This document shows positions 1 to 5,345 of a stretch of 5,345 nt of DNA, in pieces. Location: contig JAEWWO010000296.1 in assembly GCA_023396345.1 (NCBI GenBank), positions 1 to 5,345 on the forward strand, written 5' to 3'. The notes under the pieces were generated by a model. That model saw only the letters and a list, made by a program, of their open reading frames with translations, had not been told where the DNA came from and searched no databases. The stretch's first letter is position 1. Every line of letters begins with the position of its first letter. Source of the stretch: Bacteroidota bacterium. GTDB lineage: Bacteria > Bacteroidota > Bacteroidia > Chitinophagales > Chitinophagaceae. A program made the translations under genes and the position numbers.

Positions 1-1265
1 GTTTTGTGCTGATTAATGATCGTTATGATATATGGAAACTCGATCCTGAAACAGGGAAAGCTTCGCTGCTATTTCCATCGGGCAGAAAAGAAAAAATCAC
101 TTCAAAATATATAAAGACTGACAGAGAAGAAAAATATATTCACCTTAGCAAACCCTTGTATATTCAGCAGTTCAGCGAAATCACCAAACAAAACAGATAC
201 GCAGAAGTTTCTTTACTTAACAATAAAGGTACCATAAATCCACTGACTGATTTTGATAATTACCAAAACAGAAATCTGGTAAAAGCCAAAAACGCCAGAA
301 CTTTTTTATATACGAAAGAGAACTACACTCAATCGCCCGATGCGTATTTGCTTTCAAATAACAAAGAGATAAAACTTTCTTCCATAAATCCACAGCAAAG
401 TAAGTATTTATGGGGCTCCGCAGAGCTTTTTAAATGGACAGCCTATACAGGAAAACTTACAGAAGGCATTGTATACAAACCTGAAAATTTCGATGCGAAC
501 AAAAAATATCCCATGATTGTTTACTTCTACGAAAGAAGTAATGAAACCTTGTACGATTATATTGCACCGGCGCCTACACCATCAAGGTTAAATATTAGTT
601 TTTTTGTAAGCAGAGGATATGTGGTTTTTGTACCTGACATCTGGTACACAACAGGCTATCCCGGACAATCAGCTTATGATTATATTGTGAGCGGAACACG
701 CGCATTAATAAACGAAGGGTTTATAGACAGTACAAAACTTGGCTTGCAGGGTCAAAGCTGGGGAGGTTATCAAACCACACATTTAATAACAAGAACAAAT
801 TTATACAACGCAGCCTGGGCTGGAGCTCCGGTATCAAACATGTTTAGCGCCTACGGTGGCATACGCTGGCAAACCGGCATGAACAGACAGTTTCAGTACG
901 AAAAAACACAAAGTCGTATAGGGGCTACCATTTGGGAAAAGCCTGAATTGTACAAAGAAAATTCACCATTGTTTTATGTTCCCGAAATCAATACACCGCT
1001 GGTAATTATGCATAACGATAATGATGGAGCAGTTCCCTGGTATCAGGGTATTGAAATGTTTACAGCAATGCGCAGGCTAAACAAACCCGTGTGGTTACTC
1101 AATTATAATAATGATGAACACAATCTGATGCAGCGCCGCAACAGAAAAGATATCTCTGTAAGACAACAGCAATTCTTCGACTGGTTGTTGAAAGATGCAG
1201 AGCCTGCACCATGGATAAAAGACGGCGTTCCCGCTATAATGAAAGGAAGAACCTGGGGACTATAA
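1..1265 (+). CDS. S9 family (prolyl oligopeptidase-type) serine peptidase, C-terminal part; 5' end outside window
   Basis: This is the C-terminal half of an alpha/beta-hydrolase peptidase that probably cleaves peptides in the periplasm, although its signal peptide is not in view. The frame is open from the first bases, so the GTG at 6 is not a credible start and the gene continues upstream. Numbering from that GTG, residues 1-130 look like the end of a beta-propeller (NDRYDIWKLDP). The catalytic domain runs from about 150. The triad is visible: Ser251 in GQSWGGY, Asp340 in HNDNDGAVPW and His372 in DEHNL. The spacing and the YQG after the Asp match S9 peptidases. Related Bacteroidota proteins are, from memory, roughly 900 residues long, so about half is missing. 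The gene ends with TAA just ahead of a strong terminator. The family call is firm; substrate preference cannot be read from the sequence. Confidence 0.93.
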   Translation, partial: FVLINDRYDIWKLDPETGKASLLFPSGRKEKITSKYIKTDREEKYIHLSKPLYIQQFSEITKQNRYAEVSLLNNKGTINPLTDFDNYQNRNLVKAKNARTFLYTKENYTQSPDAYLLSNNKEIKLSSINPQQSKYLWGSAELFKWTAYTGKLTEGIVYKPENFDANKKYPMIVYFYERSNETLYDYIAPAPTPSRLNISFFVSRGYVVFVPDIWYTTGYPGQSAYDYIVSGTRALINEGFIDSTKLGLQGQSWGGYQTTHLITRTNLYNAAWAGAPVSNMFSAYGGIRWQTGMNRQFQYEKTQSRIGATIWEKPELYKENSPLFYVPEINTPLVIMHNDNDGAVPWYQGIEMFTAMRRLNKPVWLLNYNNDEHNLMQRRNRKDISVRQQQFFDWLLKDAEPAPWIKDGVPAIMKGRTWGL

Positions 1266-1273
1266 AATAAAAG

Positions 1274-1311
1274 AGCAGCATTTCCACATCAGAAATGCTG
1301 CTTAATTTTTT
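1274..1311. terminator. Bidirectional intrinsic terminator between convergent genes
   Basis: A perfect 11-bp stem (AGCAGCATTTC at 1274-1284, GAAATGCTGCT at 1292-1302) closes a 7-base loop. On the plus strand it is followed by TTAATTTTTT ending at 1311, eight bases past the peptidase stop at the near side. On the minus strand the stem is followed by CTCTTTTATTTTAT, also U-rich, and lies about 34 bases past the stop of the small membrane-protein gene. It therefore probably ends transcription from both sides. Confidence 0.85.
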
Positions 1312-1335
1312 AGCGGGCAATGTAAATGCTTACAC

Positions 1336-1563
1336 TTACTTGTTATAATTTCTTGTATCAATGCCTGTTGCCTGATACAACGGGCACTTACCGCTGATAC
1401 TGGTTGCCAGTAAAATTCCCGCTCCGATAAACAACAACACTTTACCTGTTGTAGATATTTTATCAGAAAATGCAGATGTAATCATACTTGCTGCTACGGT
1501 TGAGCGTAAAGCCTTATCCGTATTGCCGATATTATTTTCCAGGCTGCTGTTAAATATTTGCAT
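1336..1563 (-). CDS. YgaP-like / DUF2892 small inner-membrane protein
   Basis: This 75-residue protein resembles the YgaP-like transmembrane family (DUF2892). It shows the family's N-terminal NIG-x-x-D (residues 11-16, NIGNTD) and the C-terminal GKCPLYQATGIDTR (58-71), where the CPLY-x-x-x-GI-x-T pattern is characteristic. One clear hydrophobic segment spans about 42-57, and a weaker one (22-33) may form the other half of a membrane hairpin. The molecular role of these small proteins is not established; the same domain is found fused to rhodanese in E. coli YgaP. Cys60 is the conserved cysteine. The gene starts 21 bp after the stop of the upstream flavin-binding stress protein on the same strand, so the two are probably one transcript. 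No Shine-Dalgarno sequence is visible; the region before the ATG is AT-rich. Confidence 0.8.
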   Translation of the reverse strand: MQIFNSSLENNIGNTDKALRSTVAASMITSAFSDKISTTGKVLLFIGAGILLATSISGKCPLYQATGIDTRNYNK

Positions 1564-1584
1564 AATAGTATTTTTTTATAATGA

Positions 1585-2094
1585 TTAAATATTTATTTTT
1601 CCTTCTACTCCATCCGAGTTATCCGTTTTATTTCCTGTAACTGCTGACCAGGCAAAACTCAGAAAGCTTACCATCTTCCCTGCTTTGGTATCCCAGTAAT
1701 AGGTATCTGTAGGTTGCACACGTATGATGGTTACATTCGGATCTTCCTTTCCTTCTTCAAACCATGCATTGGCAAACGAACTCCATTTTTCTTCGATGGT
1801 TGATTTATCTGTGTAAATAAAAGCTTCTCCATATACAGAAAGAAATTCATAGTTGCTGTTATTCATAAAAAACAACTGAACTTTTTTATCTTCCTGTATC
1901 TCGAAATTCTTATTGCTTTCTTTGCTGCTGATAAACCACAAGTTTCCTTCATTATCCACCTCCTGCAAACTCATCGGTCTTGCAGCAAGAGGATGATGAT
2001 TTAAGTCTGTACAAAACATACAGACCCTCGCTTTCTCTGCAAGATCTTTAAGCTTTTCTATCCCCTCTGTATTATTTAAATTTTCAGTAGACAT
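1585..2094 (-). CDS. General stress protein, pyridoxamine 5'-phosphate oxidase-like split-barrel protein
   Basis: The 169-residue product matches the general stress protein 26-type branch of the pyridoxamine 5'-phosphate oxidase-like family (FMN-binding split barrel). After a short helical leader (10-22, EGIEKLKDLAEKA) come the barrel strands with ARPM (38-41), NLWFISSK (51-58) and VQLFF, then a helical insertion (EEKWSSFANAWFEEG). The tail has YYWDTKAGKMVSF (132-144), a hallmark of this branch. Members usually bind flavin, and in some cases other cofactors such as F420 or heme, in the cytoplasm; the reaction is generally unknown and biosynthetic PNPOx activity should not be assumed. The length is normal for the family. 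It is the first gene of a two-gene minus-strand unit with the DUF2892 protein and is divergent from the lipocalin. The ATG at 2094 is preceded by A-rich sequence without a Shine-Dalgarno motif. Confidence 0.88.
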   Translation of the reverse strand: MSTENLNNTEGIEKLKDLAEKARVCMFCTDLNHHPLAARPMSLQEVDNEGNLWFISSKESNKNFEIQEDKKVQLFFMNNSNYEFLSVYGEAFIYTDKSTIEEKWSSFANAWFEEGKEDPNVTIIRVQPTDTYYWDTKAGKMVSFLSFAWSAVTGNKTDNSDGVEGKINI

Positions 2095-2141
2095 TTGTTT
2101 TGGTTTTGTTTTAATACAATCAAATAATACACAAATCAGGC

Positions 2142-2182
2142 CAATAATACTTTGCTTTCTATGCCCGGTGGCATTATTATTG
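2142..2182. repeat. Interrupted inverted repeat in the divergent intergenic region
   Basis: CAATAATA (2142-2149) and TATTATTG (2175-2182) are exact inverted copies. Inside them ATGCC (2161-2165) and GGCAT (2170-2174) form a second short stem around CGGT. The two right arms are contiguous, while 11 bases separate the left arms. Because TATTATTG resembles the Bacteroidota -7 element, the two copies may be the -7 boxes of divergent promoters; otherwise the repeat could be an operator. Only the plus-strand copy has a convincing upstream TTTG, so the minus-strand promoter is weakly supported. Confidence 0.4.
2151..2182 (+). promoter_or_regulatory. Possible Bacteroidota-type promoter for the lipocalin (and perhaps exonuclease-ligase) unit
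   Basis: TTTG at 2151-2154 is followed after 20 bases by TATTATTG at 2175-2182, a one-mismatch fit to the TAnnTTTG -7 element used by the primary sigma factor in Bacteroidota, at an acceptable spacing from the -33 TTTG. Transcription would start near 2189, about 30 bases before the lipocalin ATG. AT-rich DNA yields such matches by chance, so the call is tentative. Confidence 0.4.
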
Positions 2183-2190
2183 ATTTAAAC

Positions 2191-2211
2191 AAATTTTTAA
2201 TTTAAAAATTT
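2191..2211. repeat. 21-bp all-AT palindrome just ahead of the lipocalin start
   Basis: AAATTTTTAA (2191-2200) and TTAAAAATTT (2202-2211) are perfect inverted repeats around a single T, ending six bases before the ATG at 2218. If transcription starts near 2189 the palindrome lies in the leader, where it could fold into a weak AU hairpin and affect ribosome access. It could equally be a protein-binding site or simply AT-rich sequence typical of translation starts in this phylum. Confidence 0.5.
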
Positions 2212-2217
2212 TTTAAG

Positions 2218-2751
2218 ATGCATATAAAATCAGTCATAGCGATAATTTTGTTTAGTGCTATACTATCGGGTTGCGCTGTTACTATTCCGAAGGGAGCGCA
2301 GGCAGTAACTCCTTTTGAAAGTGATAAATATTTAGGCAAGTGGTACGAAATTGCGCGTTTTGATTTCAAGTTTGAAAAAAATATGAACAACGTTACAGCT
2401 ACTTATTCACTTAAAGAAAATGGTGATATTAATGTGATGAACAAAGGTTACGATACCATTAAAAAGAAATGGGAAACAGCAAAAGGTAAAGCTAAATTTG
2501 TACAATCTCCTGACATTGCACGATTAAAAGTTTCTTTCTTCGGACCATTTTATTCCGGCTATAATGTTATTGAAATCGATGATGATTACAAGTATGCACT
2601 CGTTGCAGGAGACAACCTGAAATATTTATGGATATTAAGCAGAACAACTTCTGTTCCTGAAAATATCAAACAGAGATACATTCAAAAAGCGAAGTCCATC
2701 GGTTACAATACGGACAATCTGATTTGGGTGGAACATAACATGAGTGAGTAA
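2218..2751 (+). CDS. Blc-like lipocalin family lipoprotein
   Basis: This 177-residue protein is a bacterial lipocalin, a beta-barrel that binds hydrophobic ligands. E. coli Blc, the best-known relative, is an outer-membrane lipoprotein linked to lysophospholipid binding and envelope stress. The N-terminus is a lipoprotein signal peptide: Lys4, a hydrophobic core at 6-16 and the lipobox LSGC with Cys19 as the lipidated residue. The first lipocalin signature is YLGKWYEIARFDF (38-50, invariant Gly40 and Trp42). YSLKENGDINVMNKGY fits the NG-x-I-x-V-x-N segment of Blc relatives, and LWILSRT (137-143, Arg142) is the closing lipocalin motif. The length is normal. The ATG gives a complete signal peptide and has no Shine-Dalgarno motif. 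It is divergent from the stress-protein operon, and the exonuclease gene starts 27 bp downstream on the same strand, so co-transcription is possible. Confidence 0.93.
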   Translation: MHIKSVIAIILFSAILSGCAVTIPKGAQAVTPFESDKYLGKWYEIARFDFKFEKNMNNVTATYSLKENGDINVMNKGYDTIKKKWETAKGKAKFVQSPDIARLKVSFFGPFYSGYNVIEIDDDYKYALVAGDNLKYLWILSRTTSVPENIKQRYIQKAKSIGYNTDNLIWVEHNMSE

Positions 2752-2778
2752 TTCCAATCCGAATAATTGTTTTGTCGT

Positions 2779-3789
2779 ATGAAACTTATTGAATTTAAAA
2801 AAGAAGGAATTTTTTGCAGGCAGGGAAATTTTTATATCGACCCCTGGCTTCCTGTAGATTATGCGGTTATCACACATGCGCATAGCGACCATGCACGGCC
2901 CGGTAGCAGAAAATATCTTTGTCATACTTTATCAAAAAATATTATGTTGCACAGACTGGGAGCCGATACACGCATAGAAACTCTGCCTTATGGAGAAACT
3001 GTATTTATTAATGGAGTAAAACTAAGTTTACATCCGGCAGGTCATATAATAGGCTCTTCACAGATAAGACTGGAGTATAAAGGATATGTGGCTGTAATAT
3101 CAGGAGATTATAAAACAGAAGATGATGGAATAAGTACTGCTTTTGAAGCCGTAAAATGTAATTGTTTTGTTACGGAAAGCACGTTTGGATTGCCTGTTTA
3201 CAACTGGCTTCCGCAAAAAGATATTTATGTCAGGGTGAAACAATGGATTGACTTTAACCGCCAGAACAATCGTACGAGTATTTTCATCGCGTATAGCCTG
3301 GGCAAAGCGCAGCGACTGATGAAAGCACTCGAAGGTTATGGTGATATTATTGTGCACAGCGCAATCGCCAATATGAACAGAGCTATTGAACAATCAGGAA
3401 TAACATTACCAGAGTATAGCATTCTGCATCAAACGCCGAAGGAAAAAATCCAGAACAATATTGTGATTGTTACATCTCCATTGCTGGGTACAAACATTAT
3501 AAAAAAAATACCAAACGGCGCAACAGCAGTCTGTTCCGGATGGATGCAGATTCGCGGCAACCGCAGATGGCAGGCAGTGGATGCAGGCTTTGCTATCAGT
3601 GATCATGCCGACTGGAATGGATTGCTACAAACCGTAAAGGCAACAGAAGCAGAAACCGTGTATGTAACTCATGGTTATCAAAGTATTTTTACAAAATACC
3701 TCAATGAAACAGGAATACAGGCATATGAAGTGGCTACACAATTTGGTAAGGAGACAGACGAAGGAACAGTAAATACAGAAGCATCATGA
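2779..3789 (+). CDS. Ligase-associated DNA exonuclease (metallo-beta-lactamase/beta-CASP fold)
   Basis: The product is a metal-dependent nuclease of the family found beside bacterial ATP-dependent DNA ligases, expected to trim DNA ends in the cytoplasm before sealing. In 336-residue numbering, the N-terminal FYIDPWLPVDYAVITHAHSDHARPG is nearly diagnostic. It contains the metal motif H33-x-H35-x-D37-H38, followed by His89 (HPAGHIIGS), Asp110 (SGDYK), Glu133 (ESTFGLP), His276 (SDHADW) and His298 (VTHG). The last three correspond to beta-CASP motifs A, B and C, so the metal-binding set looks intact. I chose the ATG at 2779: it begins MKLIEFKKEGIF, as family members do, while a TTG at 2767 would add four residues without support. 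Its TGA overlaps the ligase ATG in ATGA, which suggests translational coupling. No Shine-Dalgarno motif is seen. Substrate polarity cannot be read from sequence. Confidence 0.94.
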   Translation: MKLIEFKKEGIFCRQGNFYIDPWLPVDYAVITHAHSDHARPGSRKYLCHTLSKNIMLHRLGADTRIETLPYGETVFINGVKLSLHPAGHIIGSSQIRLEYKGYVAVISGDYKTEDDGISTAFEAVKCNCFVTESTFGLPVYNWLPQKDIYVRVKQWIDFNRQNNRTSIFIAYSLGKAQRLMKALEGYGDIIVHSAIANMNRAIEQSGITLPEYSILHQTPKEKIQNNIVIVTSPLLGTNIIKKIPNGATAVCSGWMQIRGNRRWQAVDAGFAISDHADWNGLLQTVKATEAETVYVTHGYQSIFTKYLNETGIQAYEVATQFGKETDEGTVNTEAS

Positions 3790-5345
3790 AAAAGTTTGCA
3801 CAACTGATACAGGAACTGGACATGACGAATAAAACCAACGAAAAGGTTAATGCCCTTGTCAGATATCTAGCTACTGCTCCTGATAAAGATAAAGTATGGC
3901 TTATAGCCTTGTTCACAGGCAAACGCCCCAGACGTCCGGTAAAAGTAGCATTGATGCGTGACTGGGCTTTGGAAATAACAAAAATTCCTGAATGGCTTTT
4001 TCTTGAAAGTTATTCCAATGTGGGAGATTTAGGAGAAACGCTTGCACTCATACTTCCTCAACCTCAAATACAAATTCATAAATCTCTGGAAACATGGATG
4101 AACGAACTTATCTTATTACATCCTAAAACAGATGAAGAAAAAAAATCCTATGTGCTGCACGCATGGTCCGGTCTGGATTATACAGAAAGATTCATATTCA
4201 ACAAACTCGTTGGCGGAGGATTCAGAGTAGGCGTATCTCATAAATTACTCGTAAACGCCATTGCCAAACACAGCGGCGGCAGTCCTTCAAAAGTGATGCA
4301 CAACATAATGGGAAAATGGTCACCCGAAAACACAACCTATAACGAATTAATTGAAGGTGAAAATGCAGAAAAAGATATTTCAAAACCCTATCCGTTTTGC
4401 CTGGCTTATCCAGTTGACAAAACACCCGAAGAGTTAGGCAATGAAAACGAATGGCAGGCAGAGTGGAAATGGGACGGCATTCGCGGGCAACTCATTAAAA
4501 GAGAAGGTGAAATTTTTATCTGGTCAAGAGGCGAAGAACTGGTAACACAGCAGTTTCCCGAAATTATTGCGGCAGCAACACATCTTCCCGACGGCATTGT
4601 ACTGGATGGCGAAATCCTTGCTGTTGACAACACACAGGTATTATCATTTAATCAATTACAAAAAAGATTAAACAGAAAATCATTATCAAAAAAATTACTG
4701 GAAGAAGTGCCTGTAGGATTTTTCTGTTACGACACACTGGAACTTAATTACAACGATATTCGCGAACAATCTTTATCGGAAAGAAGATCAGCAACAGAAA
4801 AAATAATAAAAGAATTACCGGAAAATAATGTGCTGTTTCTTTCTCCTGTTATCAACTTTACATCGTGGGACGATCTCACAGAAATACGCGAACAGGCAAG
4901 AAGCAAAAACAGCGAGGGTGTAATGCTGAAACACTTACACTCTCCCTATCATACAGGAAGAAAAAAAGGCGACTGGTGGAAATGGAAAATCGACCCCTAC
5001 TCTATTGATGCGGTTTTGATTTATGCGCAAAAAGGAAGTGGCAGAAGAAGCTATTACTATACCGATTATACATTTGCCATCCGCGACGGAGAAAAATTAG
5101 TTACTATTGCCAAAGCATATTCCGGACTTACCGATAAAGAAATTGCGGAAGTTGACAAATTTGTAAAAAAGAATGCGCTTGAAAAATTCGGACCTGTAAG
5201 AACAGTAAAACCTGAGCTGGTTTTTGAAATCGGATTTGAAGGAATAGCCGAAAGTAAAAGACACAAAGCCGGCGTGGCTGTTCGTTTTCCGCGTATCCTT
5301 CGATGGAGAAAAGATAAAAAGCCGGAAGACATTACAACGCTGGAT
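3786..5345 (+). CDS. ATP-dependent DNA ligase of the bacterial exonuclease/helicase-associated type; 3' end outside window
   Basis: The enzyme seals nicks in DNA using ATP through a lysyl-AMP intermediate. The frame is open for 520 codons to the window edge; relatives are, from memory, about 530 residues, so only the tail is missing. The N-terminal DNA-binding domain covers about 1-200 (LVGGGFRVGVSHKLL near 140). The adenylation domain begins after PYPFCLAYP. Motif I is EWKWDGIRG with nucleophile Lys228; then come SRGEE, motif III DGEIL (Glu276), motif IIIa FFCYDTLELN, motif IV SEGVMLK (Glu377, Lys382) and motif V WWKWKIDP (Lys399, Lys401). The OB-fold domain ends with motif VI, RFPRILRWRKDKKPED, from Arg500. 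All catalytic motifs are intact. The ATG lies within the ATGA overlap with the exonuclease stop. Bacteria also carry an essential NAD-dependent LigA, so this ligase is likely a repair enzyme. DEXH helicase and metallophosphoesterase partners would be expected downstream. Confidence 0.95.
   Translation, partial: MKKFAQLIQELDMTNKTNEKVNALVRYLATAPDKDKVWLIALFTGKRPRRPVKVALMRDWALEITKIPEWLFLESYSNVGDLGETLALILPQPQIQIHKSLETWMNELILLHPKTDEEKKSYVLHAWSGLDYTERFIFNKLVGGGFRVGVSHKLLVNAIAKHSGGSPSKVMHNIMGKWSPENTTYNELIEGENAEKDISKPYPFCLAYPVDKTPEELGNENEWQAEWKWDGIRGQLIKREGEIFIWSRGEELVTQQFPEIIAAATHLPDGIVLDGEILAVDNTQVLSFNQLQKRLNRKSLSKKLLEEVPVGFFCYDTLELNYNDIREQSLSERRSATEKIIKELPENNVLFLSPVINFTSWDDLTEIREQARSKNSEGVMLKHLHSPYHTGRKKGDWWKWKIDPYSIDAVLIYAQKGSGRRSYYYTDYTFAIRDGEKLVTIAKAYSGLTDKEIAEVDKFVKKNALEKFGPVRTVKPELVFEIGFEGIAESKRHKAGVAVRFPRILRWRKDKKPEDITTLD

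Noticed and set aside
6..8. GTG as a start codon of the peptidase
   Set aside because: The frame is already open upstream of it and the first residues read as mid-propeller sequence, so the gene is truncated by the window edge and does not start here.
1321..1334. TGTAA/TTACA 5-bp inverted repeat near the end of the small membrane-protein gene
   Set aside because: The stem is too short to matter beside the 11-bp terminator, and AT-rich DNA gives such matches by chance.
2202..2390. Minus-strand open frame overlapping the lipocalin start
   Set aside because: It is antisense to the lipoprotein signal peptide and the GxW motif, and its sequence shows no recognisable domain.
2767..2778. TTG start adding four residues to the exonuclease
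   Set aside because: ATG at 2779 gives the family-like N-terminus MKLIEF, and TTG at 2767 has no ribosome-binding site or residue conservation behind it.
2635..3606. Minus-strand open frames within 2635-2925, 3100-3393 and 3406-3606
   Set aside because: They lie opposite the lipocalin and exonuclease, whose frames hold conserved motifs; the antisense translations are rich in Cys, His and Phe and resemble no family.
3734..5332. Minus-strand open frames opposite the ligase gene
   Set aside because: They are antisense shadows of a ligase frame that carries all nucleotidyltransferase motifs without interruption.
1..5345. A previously undescribed defence or mobile system
   Set aside because: Every gene in view fits a known family, and I see no transposase, integrase, attachment repeats, CRISPR array, toxin-antitoxin pair or obvious shift in composition.

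Overview
The window looks like chromosomal DNA of a member of the Bacteroidota, probably Chitinophagaceae-like. Four things suggest this: an AT-rich base composition, no Shine-Dalgarno sequences ahead of the starts, a possible TTTG / TAnnTTTG-type promoter, and the gene families present. The genus is an inference from family resemblance and has not been tested. I see no mobile element, RNA gene or CRISPR array.

Layout: (1) Positions 1-1265 hold the C-terminal part of a plus-strand S9 (prolyl oligopeptidase family) serine peptidase whose 5' end lies outside the window. (2) A strong hairpin at 1274-1311 sits between convergent transcription units and probably terminates both. (3) Two minus-strand genes, likely one operon, encode a general-stress-type pyridoxamine-phosphate-oxidase-like flavin-binding protein (1585-2094) and a small YgaP-like/DUF2892 membrane protein (1336-1563). 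(4) A 123-bp divergent intergenic region (2095-2217) holds a possible promoter, an interrupted inverted repeat and an all-AT palindrome. (5) A plus-strand run follows: a Blc-like lipocalin lipoprotein (2218-2751), a ligase-associated DNA exonuclease of the metallo-beta-lactamase/beta-CASP type (2779-3789) and an ATP-dependent DNA ligase (3786 to the window end, missing only its last few residues).

The most informative part is the exonuclease-ligase pair. The genes overlap by four bases (ATGA) and belong to the known bacterial DNA repair cluster of ATP-dependent ligase, ligase-associated exonuclease, Lhr-like DEXH helicase and PdeM/MPE-type metallophosphoesterase. The helicase and phosphoesterase genes would be expected just downstream. 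The pair suggests coupled processing and sealing of DNA ends. The lipocalin lies 27 bp upstream in the same direction and may be co-transcribed, but nothing in the sequence ties it to DNA repair. I do not see an undescribed system; the module is a recognised one whose physiology is incompletely understood.
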